Assembly: GCF_036700095.1 (NCBI RefSeq)
Contig: NZ_CP144918.1
Coordinates: 2,419,001-2,483,000 of the forward strand
DNA length: 64,000 nt
Direction: 5' to 3'
Source: Pelagerythrobacter marensis
Lineage (GTDB): Bacteria > Pseudomonadota > Alphaproteobacteria > Sphingomonadales > Sphingomonadaceae
This document shows positions 17,406 through 26,580 of this stretch, in pieces (within the stretch, counting starts at the first letter, position 1; every line of letters begins with the position of its first letter). The translations under genes were made by a program, and so were the position numbers. The notes below the pieces were generated by a model that was given only the letters and a program-made list of their open reading frames with translations, was not told where the DNA came from and did not search any database.

Positions 17406-18374
17406 CTATCCGGCGGCGGCAAGCGTCTCCGCGAAACGCTGCGGATCGCAGTTCCCCCCGGTCAGCATGACGACGCTGCTGTCATCCACCGTCACTTTCC
17501 CGGCCAGCACGGCGGCAAGTGCAGCCGCACCGCCCGGCTCGACCACCAGCCGCAGCTTCGCGAAGGCGAACCGCTGCGCAGCGCGGACTTCCTCGTCGGT
17601 TACCGTAAGCCCCGGTTCGCTGCGGCCACGCAGGACCGAGAGGTTGATCGGCGCAGTGGCGGTGGGTTGCAGCGCATCGCAGATCGTCTTCGGGGCATCG
17701 TCGCCGGCGCGCACGATCTCGCCGGCGGCGAGGCTGCGTCCGACCACGTCCCACCCTTCCGGCTCGACCGGGTAGATACGCGAGTCGGGGCAGGCGAGAG
17801 CCAGCCCCGCGCTCAATCCGCCGCCGCCGCACGGGACGACGATGCGCGAAGGCGCACGCCCGAGCTGTTCGGCGATTTCGATGCCTGCGCTGCCCTGGCC
17901 CTCGATCACCCATGGATCGGCGAAGGCATGGACCAGCACCGCCCCGCGCCGCTCCACCTCGCGTGCGGCGACTGCGTCGCGATCCTCGCCCGGGCGATCG
18001 TAGAGCACGATTTCCGCCCCCAGTGCGCGCGTGGCGTCGAGCTTCACCCCGGGCGCGTCGTGCGGCATCACGATGGTCGCGGCAATGCCCAGTCGCCGTG
18101 CGGCCCAGGCCACACCCTGCGCGTGGTTGCCGCTCGACACGGCGACCACGCCGCGCGCGCGCTCGTCTTCGTCCAGCGCGTTCAGCCGGTGCCATGCGCC
18201 GCGGATCTTGAACGCACCGATCGGCTGGAGCATCTCGGCCTTGGCCCATATGCGCGAGCCTGCAACTTCGACCGGCAGCAGCGGGGTCGGGGGCAGGATC
18301 GCGGCAATGGCCGAGGCGGCACGAAGCACGCCATCGCGATTCGGGGCGGGGGTCGAGCGGGGCTGGGCGGTCAT
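17406..18374 (-). CDS. Pyridoxal-phosphate serine/threonine dehydratase
   Basis: Fold-type II PLP enzyme that deaminates threonine or serine to the 2-oxo acid and ammonia. The 322-residue protein has the PLP lysine in QPIGAFKIRGAWHRL, the phosphate loop VPCGGGGLSAGLALA and the substrate motif VSSGNHAQGVAWAARR. It lacks a C-terminal ACT regulatory domain, so it resembles catabolic or racemase-like dehydratases more than the anabolic IlvA. It faces away from the carboxyspermidine gene; btaA lies downstream. Confidence 0.88.
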   Translation of the reverse strand: MTAQPRSTPAPNRDGVLRAASAIAAILPPTPLLPVEVAGSRIWAKAEMLQPIGAFKIRGAWHRLNALDEDERARGVVAVSSGNHAQGVAWAARRLGIAATIVMPHDAPGVKLDATRALGAEIVLYDRPGEDRDAVAAREVERRGAVLVHAFADPWVIEGQGSAGIEIAEQLGRAPSRIVVPCGGGGLSAGLALACPDSRIYPVEPEGWDVVGRSLAAGEIVRAGDDAPKTICDALQPTATAPINLSVLRGRSEPGLTVTDEEVRAAQRFAFAKLRLVVEPGGAAALAAVLAGKVTVDDSSVVMLTGGNCDPQRFAETLAAAG

Positions 18375-18636
18375 TTCTGGATATCCTCACGCGAGAGAGG
18401 GACTGCATGGTCGCAGTCCTGAAGCAACACGCCGCGCGCGACGCTGGCAAACCGGTGCCGGAAGGGCGGCGGAACAACGGGCGCGACGCAAGGGCGCATG
18501 CGCACGCCATGCCCAATCCGGGCGGAGTAAGGAACCGATTTCGGATCGTATTGCGATGGCGGCGCATTTCCCTATGTGAGCGGGCATTATCCATGAGCCT
18601 GCGCGAAGGCTCATCAGAAACGAGATTGGAGCAGCT

Positions 18637-19860
18637 ATGTCGAAAGTGCTGGTAATCGGGGCAGGCGGGGTCAGCTCGGTCTGCGTCCACAAGATGGCGA
18701 TGAATCCCGACATTTTCAGCCAGATCCATCTCGCCAGTCGTACCAAATCGAAATGCGACGCGATCGCCGAATCGGTCAGGCAGCGCACCGGGCAGGAAGT
18801 GGCCACATACGAGATCGACGCGGAGGAAGTCCCCGCGATGGTCAACCTGATCCGCAAGCTGGGGCCGAGCCTGGTGGTCAACCTTGCGCTCCCTTACCAG
18901 GACCTGCCGATCATGGACGCCTGCCTGGAGGCCGGCGTCGATTACCTCGACACTGCCAATTACGAGCCGAAGGACGAGGCGAAGTTCGAATACAAGTGGC
19001 AGTGGGCTTATCACGACCGGTTCAAGGAAGCCGGGATCATGGCGCTGCTGGGCAGCGGTTTCGACCCGGGCGTGACCAGCGTGTTCACGATGTGGCTGAA
19101 GAAGCACAAGCTGAAGACGATCCGTCAGCTCGACATCCTCGACTGCAATGGGGGCGATCACGGACAGCACTTCGCGACCAATTTCAATCCCGAAATCAAT
19201 ATTCGCGAAGTGACCGCGCCCGCCCGCCACTGGGAAAACGGCAAGTGGGTGGAAACCCCCGCCATGGCGGAGAAGGTCGAGTTCGAGTTCGAGGGTGTCG
19301 GCCCCAAGAACATGTACATGATGTATCACGAGGAGCTGGAAAGTCTCGCGAAGTTCAATCCCGAGCTGGAGCGGGCGCGTTTCTGGATGACGTTCGGCGA
19401 CGAGTACATCAAGCATTTGACCGTGCTACAGAATGTCGGGATGACGCGGATCGACCCGGTCAAGTACCAGGGGCACGATATCATTCCGCTCCAATTCCTC
19501 GCCGCCGTGCTGCCCAAGCCGGAAACGCTGGGGGAAACGACCAAGGGGAAGACCAATATCGGCGTGATCGCGACCGGCGAGGCGCTCGACGGTTCGGGCG
19601 AGAAGACGTTCTATATCAACAATATCTGCGATCACGAGGACGCCTACGAGGAAACCGGCAACCAGGCCGTGAGCTATACCACCGGCGTTCCCGCGATGGT
19701 CGGTTCGGCGATGATGCTGCAGGGCAAATGGTGCGCGCCCGAAGGCGAGGGCGGCGTCTTCAATATGGAGCAGTTCGACCCCGATCCCTTCCTCGACATG
19801 CTCGGCGAGCAGGGCCTGCCGTGGAACGTGAAAGAGCTGGACGGTCCGGTGGACTTCTGA
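18637..19860 (+). CDS. Carboxyspermidine (carboxynorspermidine) dehydrogenase, saccharopine dehydrogenase-like
   Basis: Condenses putrescine (or diaminopropane) with aspartate semialdehyde and reduces the product with NADPH to carboxyspermidine. The 407-residue protein has the Rossmann motif VLVIGAGGVSSVCVHKMA and family stretches ALPYQDLPIMDACLEAGVDY and GSGFDPGVTSVFTMW. Its partner decarboxylase lies 81 bases downstream, and an ornithine decarboxylase follows 2 kb later, so the substrate here is probably putrescine. ATG 18637 follows a reasonable ribosome site (GGAGCAGCT). Confidence 0.92.
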   Translation: MSKVLVIGAGGVSSVCVHKMAMNPDIFSQIHLASRTKSKCDAIAESVRQRTGQEVATYEIDAEEVPAMVNLIRKLGPSLVVNLALPYQDLPIMDACLEAGVDYLDTANYEPKDEAKFEYKWQWAYHDRFKEAGIMALLGSGFDPGVTSVFTMWLKKHKLKTIRQLDILDCNGGDHGQHFATNFNPEINIREVTAPARHWENGKWVETPAMAEKVEFEFEGVGPKNMYMMYHEELESLAKFNPELERARFWMTFGDEYIKHLTVLQNVGMTRIDPVKYQGHDIIPLQFLAAVLPKPETLGETTKGKTNIGVIATGEALDGSGEKTFYINNICDHEDAYEETGNQAVSYTTGVPAMVGSAMMLQGKWCAPEGEGGVFNMEQFDPDPFLDMLGEQGLPWNVKELDGPVDF

Positions 19861-19941
19861 ACGCACTCGCTTCGCGCGGCGACGCGGACGGGGAATAGTG
19901 CGGGCACAGACCTGCCTTGATTTCCGCAATGAGGCTTGAAC

Positions 19942-21120
19942 ATGGAAACCAGAGCCGGCGATCCGGGCGCTTTCGCCCACTTCGACCTGAACCGGGTCGA
20001 TAGCCCGGCGTTCGTCGTCGACACGGCCAGGCTGCGCGCCAACCTGCAAGTGCTTGCCGACATCCGCGACGCGGCGGAGATCAAGGTGCTCGCCGCGCTC
20101 AAGGCGTTTTCCATGTGGTCCGTCGCGCCGATCGTCGGCGAATACCTCGACGGGGTGTGCACGTCCGGGTTGTGGGAGGCGCGGCTTGCGGGCGAATTCT
20201 ACGACGGCGAGATCGTGACCTATTCGGCTGCGTACAAGCCCGACGAGCTGGAGGAGATCTGCCGCCTTTCGGATCACGTCATCTTCAACACGCCGGGCCA
20301 GCTTGAGCGTGCGGCGCTGATCCTCGAGCAGGCCCGTGCCGGGGGGCAGGATTTCGATGTCGGCCTGCGCATCAATCCACAGGTGCCGACCGGGGACGTT
20401 CCCCGCTACGACCCGTCCTCGCCCGGTTCGCGGCTCGGCTTCCCGATCGACCAGCTCACGCCCGAGATCATGGATCGGGTCGACGGAATCCATTTCCACA
20501 ATCTGTGCGAGCAGGATTTCGAACCGCTGCGCCAGACATGGGACAAAGTGTTCGACGCGATCGAACCGTGGTTCGGCCAGCTCAAATGGATCAACATGGG
20601 CGGTGGCCACCACATCACCCGCGCCGACTACCAGCGTGAGGAACTCGTCGCGTTCCTGCGCGACGCGCGGGAGGATACCGGAGCGGAAATATACCTGGAG
20701 CCGGGCGAGGCCGTGGCGCTCGATGCCGGCATTCTGGTCGGCACAATACTCGATTCGCACTGGAACGGGATGCCCCTCGCCACGCTGGACGTTTCGGCAA
20801 CCTGCCATATGCCCGATGTGATCGAGGCGCCCTACCGTCCGGCATTGATGGGCGAGCGCGCTGCCGATGCGGGTGAGGCAGTGCGCCTCGGCGGCCCGTC
20901 CTGCCTCGCCGGCGACGTAATCGGCGACTATCGCCTGCCCGTGCCCTGCGAGCCGGGCCAGAGGATCGCCTTTCTCGACCAGGCGCACTATTCGATGGTG
21001 AAGACCAACACCTTCAACGGGGTGCAGTTGCCGTCAATCTGGCTTTGGGACAGCGAGACCGATACGCTCGAACAAGTGAAGCGTTTCGGCTACGAAGACT
21101 TTCGCGATCGGCTCAGCTAG
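19942..21120 (+). CDS. nspC: Carboxyspermidine (carboxynorspermidine) decarboxylase
   Basis: PLP fold-type III enzyme that decarboxylates carboxyspermidine to spermidine. The 392-residue protein has the N-terminal VDSPAFVVDTARLRANLQVL, PLP lysine region EIKVLAALKAFSMWSVAPIV, NMGGGHHITRADYQ for the phosphate, YLEPGEAVALDAG, and the C-terminal GPSCLAGDVIGDY with the active-site Cys. ATG 19942 is chosen because GAGG ends seven bases before it; an in-frame TTG at 19936 is less likely. It pairs with the dehydrogenase upstream. Confidence 0.92.
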   Translation: METRAGDPGAFAHFDLNRVDSPAFVVDTARLRANLQVLADIRDAAEIKVLAALKAFSMWSVAPIVGEYLDGVCTSGLWEARLAGEFYDGEIVTYSAAYKPDELEEICRLSDHVIFNTPGQLERAALILEQARAGGQDFDVGLRINPQVPTGDVPRYDPSSPGSRLGFPIDQLTPEIMDRVDGIHFHNLCEQDFEPLRQTWDKVFDAIEPWFGQLKWINMGGGHHITRADYQREELVAFLRDAREDTGAEIYLEPGEAVALDAGILVGTILDSHWNGMPLATLDVSATCHMPDVIEAPYRPALMGERAADAGEAVRLGGPSCLAGDVIGDYRLPVPCEPGQRIAFLDQAHYSMVKTNTFNGVQLPSIWLWDSETDTLEQVKRFGYEDFRDRLS

Positions 21121-21185
21121 GGGTGCCGGCGAGCCCTTTCGCGTTGGCCCTTGGCTATAATTGTTTGGGAAACGGGGGAAATCCG

Positions 21186-21692
21186 ATGCGTAAACTGTCT
21201 GCATGCGCTGCGTCCATTGCGCTGGCCGCGAGCGGCCTGTCCGCTGCTGCGCCGGCCGCGGCGCAAGACTATTCACCCTCGCGCATGATCAGGGCAGTGG
21301 ACACCGCCGATCTCAAGGCGATCGTGACCTCGCTTGGCCACGAGTTGAAGGGCGAGGGCGAGTTCGGGAATGTCAGCGTCTCGGCAAGCTCCGACAGCGG
21401 GACCAACTATCTCGTCGTCGGCACGGCCTGCGACGTGGGCGATATCGCCGGGTGCCAGGGTGTCATGATGCAGGTCCGGTTCGATGCCGACTCCGATATC
21501 ACCGACCAGGCGCTGCTGCAGGCAAACCTGACCCAGGCCGCGGTCAATACGTGGCGCGATTCCAGCGGTACCATCGGTATCACGCGGTATGTCGTTCTCG
21601 ACCACGGCGTCACGATGGCCAACCTGCGCGAGAATGTCGTCGTTCTCCTGAGCCTCACTCCCAGCGTGGTCGAAACCTTGCTGGGCGAATGA
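21186..21692 (+). CDS. YbjN-domain secreted protein of unknown function
   Basis: A 168-residue protein with a clean signal peptide (MRKLSACAASIALAASGL, cleavage likely after AQA-like AAAAQD) and a YbjN-type domain (SRMIRAVDTADLKAIVTSLG to TMANLRENVVVLLSLT). YbjN proteins lack a proven biochemical role. It lies between the spermidine decarboxylase gene and the ornithine decarboxylase gene with the same orientation, so it may share their transcript, but nothing in it points to polyamines. Its ATG is at 21186. Confidence 0.75.
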   Translation: MRKLSACAASIALAASGLSAAAPAAAQDYSPSRMIRAVDTADLKAIVTSLGHELKGEGEFGNVSVSASSDSGTNYLVVGTACDVGDIAGCQGVMMQVRFDADSDITDQALLQANLTQAAVNTWRDSSGTIGITRYVVLDHGVTMANLRENVVVLLSLTPSVVETLLGE

Positions 21693-21815
21693 ATCGATCG
21701 GTCGGGCAGGCGGCGCACGACCTGTCCTGCCGCACGCCCGCTTCGTCCGACCCGATCTTGCGCCGGCAAACGCGAGTTTTCACTTGCGGTTCACGCTGTG
21801 AGCCTTATAGGCGGC

Positions 21816-21855
21816 ACCCCGCTGCCCCAAGGGGACTTCCTGACCGTAAGGCAGC
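21816..21855 (+). promoter_or_regulatory. Structured leader before the ornithine decarboxylase gene
   Basis: A stem GCTGCC (21821-21826) with GGCAGC (21850-21855) encloses CCCCAAGGGG and ACTTCCTGACCGTAA, in a 198-base gap before the decarboxylase. Alphaproteobacterial speF-type decarboxylases are known to have a conserved RNA leader (speF motif). I cannot confirm a match to that consensus by eye. Confidence 0.35.
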
Positions 21856-21890
21856 CTCGTTAGAACTTAACCGTTTGGGGGTCCCTTGAG

Positions 21891-23093
21891 TTGCACATTC
21901 ATCCTGACGCCCGGTCTGTAGTTCGCGCACTGGCGCCGGACGAACCGGTTATCCTCAATCGCCCGCATGCCGCGGAGCGCGCCGCGCGTTTCTTCGTCGA
22001 GAAGTTTCCCGGCAAGTCGCTCTACGCGGTGAAGGCCAATCCTTCGCCCGACCTGCTCAAGGTCCTCTGGGCGGGCGGGATCACGCATTACGACGTCGCC
22101 TCGATCGCCGAGGTGCGCCTGGTTCGCGACGCCCTGCCGCAGGCGACGCTGTGTTTCATGCATCCGGTGAAAACACCGCGCGCGATCCGTGAGGCCTATT
22201 TCGAACATGGCGTGAAAACCTTCAGCCTCGACACGATCGAGGAACTGGAGAAGATCGTTGCCGCCTGCACCAACGAAGCCGGCGAGCCGGCGAAGGACCT
22301 GCGCCTTCTGGTGCGCCTGCGCGTCAGCTCCGACTATTCGGAGCTGAGCCTGGCGTCCAAGTTCGGCGTCGATCTGGCCGACGCGGCGCCGCTGCTTCAG
22401 GCGACCCGTCAGCACTGCGACTGGCTGGGCGTGTGCTTCCACGTCGGCAGCCAGGCGATGACGCCGTTCGCTTATGTTCAGGCGCTGGAGCGGGTTCGCG
22501 TGGCAGTGGCCGAAGCCAGCGTCGTGATCGACGTGGTCGATGTGGGCGGCGGCTTCCCTTCGATCTACCCGGACATGGAGCCGCCTCCGCTGGAGGACTA
22601 TTTCGGGGTTATCCACCGGCATTTCGAAAACCTGCCGATCGCCTACAACGCGGAACTGTGGTGCGAGCCGGGGCGGGCGTTGTGTGCCGAGTATTCCTCG
22701 GTGGTCGTGCGGGTGGAGAAGCGTCGCGGCGACGAGCTCTACATCAACGATGGCGCCTATGGCGCGCTGTTCGATGCCGCGCATGTCGACTGGCGCTTTC
22801 CGGTGACCGCTCTGGCCGAGGATCTGCGCGATCCGCCGCAGGAGTTCGCCTTCTACGGGCCGACCTGCGACGATGCCGATTACATGAAGGGGCCGTTCGT
22901 TCTGCCGGGCGACATTCAGGCGGGCGACTATATCGAAATCGGCATGATCGGGGCCTATGGCGCGGCGATGAAGACCGGCTTCAACGGTTTCGGCAATGCC
23001 GAGCAGATCGTGGTCGCGGACGAACCGATGGCGAGCCTCTATCGCGGTGACCGGGTCATGCCGGCGAGCGACAACGTGGTGAGCCTGCGCTGA
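21891..23093 (+). CDS. Ornithine/lysine decarboxylase, PLP fold-type III
   Basis: Likely converts ornithine to putrescine (possibly also lysine to cadaverine), the diamine feeding the carboxyspermidine enzymes upstream. The 400-residue protein has the PLP-lysine motif SLYAVKANPSPDLLKVLW, the PLP-phosphate segment DVGGGFPSIYPDM, WCEPGRALCAEY and the active-site Cys in YGPTCDDADYMKGP, all as in alanine-racemase-fold ODC. The frame begins at TTG 21891 (MHIHPDARSVVRAL), with no ATG near; the GAG just upstream is weak. A structured leader precedes it. The only stop-to-stop neighbour is phoB, convergent. Confidence 0.88.
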   Translation: MHIHPDARSVVRALAPDEPVILNRPHAAERAARFFVEKFPGKSLYAVKANPSPDLLKVLWAGGITHYDVASIAEVRLVRDALPQATLCFMHPVKTPRAIREAYFEHGVKTFSLDTIEELEKIVAACTNEAGEPAKDLRLLVRLRVSSDYSELSLASKFGVDLADAAPLLQATRQHCDWLGVCFHVGSQAMTPFAYVQALERVRVAVAEASVVIDVVDVGGGFPSIYPDMEPPPLEDYFGVIHRHFENLPIAYNAELWCEPGRALCAEYSSVVVRVEKRRGDELYINDGAYGALFDAAHVDWRFPVTALAEDLRDPPQEFAFYGPTCDDADYMKGPFVLPGDIQAGDYIEIGMIGAYGAAMKTGFNGFGNAEQIVVADEPMASLYRGDRVMPASDNVVSLR

Positions 23094-23105
23094 TCCGGCA
23101 GGAGT

Positions 23106-23139
23106 GTCGCGGCCGGGACGCGATCGTCCCCGCCGCGAC
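23106..23139. terminator. Hairpin between the decarboxylase and phoB
   Basis: GTCGCGGC...GGGACG pairs with CGTCCC...GCCGCGAC across CGAT (about 14 bp in total with small bulges). It sits between convergent stops at 23093 and 23144. There is no U-run, so this is a candidate only. Confidence 0.45.
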
Positions 23140-23143
23140 CGCC

Positions 23144-23833
23144 TCAGACCGCTTCGAAGGCGTAACCGGCCGAACGGACGGTGCGGATCGGATCGGGCGC
23201 ATTGGTCAATTCCAGCGCCTTGCGCAGCCGACGGATGTGGACATCGACCGTCCGCAGCTCGATATCGCTGCCCGTGCCCCAGACGCCGTCGAGCAGCTGG
23301 TTGCGGCTGAACACCCGGCCCGGGCTTTCCATGAAGAACTTCAGCAGGCGATATTCGGTCGGGCCCATCTGCAGGCTCTGGCCGCGCCGGATGACCTTGT
23401 GCGCCACGGGGTCGAGCTTGATATCGCCGACTTCGATCGTCTCGCCCGCAAGCGCGGGGCGAATCCGGCGCAGCACGGCGGCCACGCGGGCCAGCAGCTC
23501 GCGCGGCGAGAACGGCTTGGTCACATAGTCGTCAGCACCGGTTTCGAGACCGCGAATGCGATCGTCCTCCGCCTCGCGCGCGGTCAGCATGATGATCGGG
23601 ACATGTGCCGTCGTCTTGTCGCGGCGCAAGCGGCGGCAGACCTCGATTCCGCTGGTCCCTTCGATCATCCAGTCCAGGATAACGAGGTCGGGAACCTCTT
23701 CGGCCGCGAGCACCAGCGCCTCGTCCCCGTCGGCGGTCGCACGCACGCGATAGCCTTCGTTGGAGAAGCGGTACTCGAGCAGGTCCGAGAGCGCGGGGTC
23801 GTCTTCGACGAGAAGCAGGGTTGCGGTGGTCAT
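23144..23833 (-). CDS. phoB: Phosphate regulon response regulator PhoB
   Basis: DNA-binding response regulator for phosphate starvation. The 229-residue protein has the receiver domain with Asp54 (DLVILDWMIEG) and the conserved Thr and Lys in IIMLTAREAED and ADDYVTKPFSPREL, followed by a winged-helix OmpR-type domain from about residue 130 (EYRLLKFFMESPGRVFSRNQ) with DVHIRRLRKALE. It is last in a six-gene minus-strand cluster phoR-pstCAB-phoU-phoB. Candidate Pho boxes are seen before pstC and btaA. Confidence 0.95.
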   Translation of the reverse strand: MTTATLLLVEDDPALSDLLEYRFSNEGYRVRATADGDEALVLAAEEVPDLVILDWMIEGTSGIEVCRRLRRDKTTAHVPIIMLTAREAEDDRIRGLETGADDYVTKPFSPRELLARVAAVLRRIRPALAGETIEVGDIKLDPVAHKVIRRGQSLQMGPTEYRLLKFFMESPGRVFSRNQLLDGVWGTGSDIELRTVDVHIRRLRKALELTNAPDPIRTVRSAGYAFEAV

Positions 23834-23879
23834 GACGAATTCAAGACACCGCTAATATTTCACTTTGACGACAAAGATG

Positions 23880-24548
23880 TCATAAATCGTCGTCCACCGG
23901 ATATGTGCCGGTGGCGGCGAAGTGGACCATTTCGGCGACATTGGTCGCGTGGTCGCCGATCCGCTCGATATTGCGGGCGACGAACAGCAGTTGCGCCGCA
24001 GTCGAGATGGTCGAGGGATTTTCGACCATGTGGCTGACCAGGTTGCGGAAGATCGAGTTGTAGAAGTTATCGACCTTGCGGTCGGCCGCGATCACTTCGC
24101 GCGCAAGCGCGGCATCGCGCGCGCCATAGGCGGTCAGCACGTCGTGAACCATCTCGGCAGCGAGTTCGCCCATCGCGGGGAGCAGGGTCAGCGGCTCGAA
24201 CCGTTTGCGGTCCGCGATCTCGCGGCTCGCCTTGGCGATCGCCTTGGAATAATCGCCGATCCGCTCCACCACGCCGGCGATCTTGAGCGCGGCGATCACC
24301 TCGCGCAGATCATCCGCCATCGGCGCGCGCAGGGCGATCACCCGGACTGCCAGCTTGTCGACTTCCGATTCGAGCGCGTCGATCTTCTTGTCGCCTTCGA
24401 TGATCTTCTTCGCGAGGGCATCGTCGCCCCTGACCAGAGCGTCCATGGCATTCTGCACCGCGACTTCCGCCAGCCCGCCCATTTCGGCGATCAACCCGCG
24501 CAGGCGGGTGATGTCCTCGTCGAACGCCTTGACTGTATGCTCGGTCAT
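23880..24548 (-). CDS. phoU: Phosphate transport regulator PhoU
   Basis: Links the Pst transporter to PhoR and keeps PhoB inactive when phosphate is plentiful. The 222-residue protein is all-helical with two repeats of the PhoU motif: MDALVRGDDALAKKIIEGDKKIDALESEV and DAALAREVIAADRKVDNFYNSIFR, each holding the metal-cluster acidic/Asp residues. The ATG shares a base with the pstB stop (TGATG). Confidence 0.95.
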   Translation of the reverse strand: MTEHTVKAFDEDITRLRGLIAEMGGLAEVAVQNAMDALVRGDDALAKKIIEGDKKIDALESEVDKLAVRVIALRAPMADDLREVIAALKIAGVVERIGDYSKAIAKASREIADRKRFEPLTLLPAMGELAAEMVHDVLTAYGARDAALAREVIAADRKVDNFYNSIFRNLVSHMVENPSTISTAAQLLFVARNIERIGDHATNVAEMVHFAATGTYPVDDDL

Positions 24549-25336
24549 CAGCCGTACCTGCCCGTAATATAGTCTTTCGTCCGCTCTTCGAGCGGATTGG
24601 TGAATATGTCAGATGTACGGCCGTATTCCACCATCTTTCCGAGGTGGAAGAAGGCCGTGCGCTGCGAGACCCGTGCCGCCTGCTGCATCGAGTGGGTGAC
24701 GATCACGATGGCGTAGCGGCCATTGAGCTCGTCGATCAGCTCCTCGATCTTGGCAGTCGCGATCGGGTCGAGCGCGGAGCAGGGCTCGTCCATCAGGATG
24801 ACTTCCGGGTCGACCGCGATCGCCCGGGCAATGCACAGCCGCTGCTGCTGCCCGCCGGAAAGCGCGGTTCCGCTGTCGTCCAGCCTGTCTTTCACCTCGT
24901 TCCACAATCCGGCCCGCTGGAGGGACGTTTCCACGATGGCGTCCAGTTCCTGCTTCCCTTCGGCCAGGCCGTGGATGCGCGGGCCATAGGCGATGTTCTC
25001 GTAGATCGATTTGGGGAAGGGGTTGGGTTTCTGGAACACCATTCCCACGCGCGCGCGCAAGTGCACCACGTCCATCTTCGAACGATAGATATCTTCGCCG
25101 TCGAGCAGGATCTCGCCTTCGACCCTGGCCGAAGGGATCGTGTCGTTCATGCGGTTGAGCGTGCGCAGGAAAGTCGATTTGCCGCAACCCGAAGGCCCGA
25201 TGAAGGCCGTGACGTACTTGGTCGGAATGTCGATCGAGACGTTGTCGATCGCCCGTTTGTCGCCATAGAACACGGAAACGTCCCGCGTGCTCATCTTGGC
25301 TTCGGTGTCTTCCAGATTGGGATGGACTACGGTCAC
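24548..25336 (-). CDS. pstB: Phosphate ABC transporter ATP-binding protein
   Basis: ATPase of the high-affinity phosphate importer. Walker A is [20 protein letters not shown], the ABC signature is [17 protein letters not shown], and Walker B is [15 protein letters not shown]. The GTG at 25336 overlaps the end of pstA and gives 262 residues, which fits family length. ATG 25294 ([13 protein letters not shown]) is the alternative and is what the conserved domain needs. Longer open frame upstream lies within pstA and is a shadow. Confidence 0.95.
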   Translation of the reverse strand: MTVVHPNLEDTEAKMSTRDVSVFYGDKRAIDNVSIDIPTKYVTAFIGPSGCGKSTFLRTLNRMNDTIPSARVEGEILLDGEDIYRSKMDVVHLRARVGMVFQKPNPFPKSIYENIAYGPRIHGLAEGKQELDAIVETSLQRAGLWNEVKDRLDDSGTALSGGQQQRLCIARAIAVDPEVILMDEPCSALDPIATAKIEELIDELNGRYAIVIVTHSMQQAARVSQRTAFFHLGKMVEYGRTSDIFTNPLEERTKDYITGRYG

Positions 25337-26580
25337 CACTTTTTCTCGAATTTGTTGCGCAGGTAGATGGCCAGCCCGTTCATCACGAGGAGGAAGAGCA
25401 GCAGGACGATAATCGCCGCGGATGTCCGTTCCACGAACCCGCGGTCGATTTCGTCCGACCATAGAAAGATCTGCACGGGAAGGACAGTGGCGGGCGAAGT
25501 GAACCCGTCCGGCGGGCTGGCGACGAAGGCACGCATGCCGATCATCAGCAGCGGCGCGGTCTCGCCCAGGGCACGGGCCATGCCGATGATCGTGCCGGTC
25601 AGGATGCCGGGCAGGGCGAGGGGGAGAACATGGTGGAACACGACCTGCACGGGCGATGCGCCGATCGCCAGCGCGCCGTCGCGGATGGAAGGCGGCACCG
25701 CCTTGATCGCGTTGCGCCCGGAAATCACGATCACCGGCATTGTCATCAACGCCAGCGTCATGCCGCCGATCAGCGGTGCGGAACGCATCGACGGGAACAT
25801 CCACAAGAAGACGGCAAGGCCGAGAAGTCCGAAAATTATCGAGGGGACCGCTGCCAGATTGTTGATCGACACTTCGATCAGGTCGGTCCAGCGGTTCCTC
25901 GGCGCGTATTCTTCCAAATAGAGCGCGGCAAGCACCCCGATCGGGAAGGCGAGGGCGAGGGTGACGATCATCGTCAGAATCGATCCCTTGAGCGCCCCCC
26001 AGATGCCGACCTGTTGCGGATCGGTGGCATCCGCACGGGTCAGGAAGCCCACGTCGAACCCGGTTCCCAGTTTCCCCTCGGCTTCGAGCCGCGCCGCCAG
26101 CGCCTCCATCTCGGGCGCCCCTTCGCCGTTGAGCGCCGCAGCCAGATTGGCGCTTGCCGGGAGGTCGAAAACCGCGCGTCGGTTGAGCAATGCAGGATCG
26201 GCGACAATCGCTTCTCCAACCTCGCGCCAGGCGCCGTTCCCCAGTTCCGCCGCCCCTTCGGGCCCCAGTTCGCGCTCTGCGAAGAACTGCACGACCGCCG
26301 GCAGGCCCTGCGCCTCGAGGTTCTGCAGGCCGCCCGGCTGCGACAGAACGGCAGGGTCGCCGGTAAGTCCCGCTTCGGTAAAATCGATGGGTACGGTCAG
26401 TTCGGTTCGCTGGAAACCGCCGATTCCGTTGAGCGTCATGGTGCCCAGCAAGAAGGCCAGCACCACGATAGAGAACGCGATCGCGCCGATACCCGCCAGC
26501 CGGAAGCGGCGTTCTGCGGCATAGCGCTTCTTCAGCCGTGCCTCGAAGGCTTCGGTCCGAGTGGGAAGACGCTCACTCAT
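25333..26580 (-). CDS. pstA: Phosphate ABC transporter permease PstA
   Basis: Membrane subunit of the phosphate importer. The 415-residue protein has an unusually large region of about 170 residues between the first membrane segment ([21 protein letters not shown]) and the permease core; the core has the EAA-like loop [23 protein letters not shown] 26580 lies eight bases inside pstC. A GTG at 26589 is a less likely start. The enlarged periplasmic region is common to alphaproteobacterial PstA proteins. Confidence 0.93.
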   Translation of the reverse strand: MSERLPTRTEAFEARLKKRYAAERRFRLAGIGAIAFSIVVLAFLLGTMTLNGIGGFQRTELTVPIDFTEAGLTGDPAVLSQPGGLQNLEAQGLPAVVQFFAERELGPEGAAELGNGAWREVGEAIVADPALLNRRAVFDLPASANLAAALNGEGAPEMEALAARLEAEGKLGTGFDVGFLTRADATDPQQVGIWGALKGSILTMIVTLALAFPIGVLAALYLEEYAPRNRWTDLIEVSINNLAAVPSIIFGLLGLAVFLWMFPSMRSAPLIGGMTLALMTMPVIVISGRNAIKAVPPSIRDGALAIGASPVQVVFHHVLPLALPGILTGTIIGMARALGETAPLLMIGMRAFVASPPDGFTSPATVLPVQIFLWSDEIDRGFVERTSAAIIVLLLFLLVMNGLAIYLRNKFEKKW

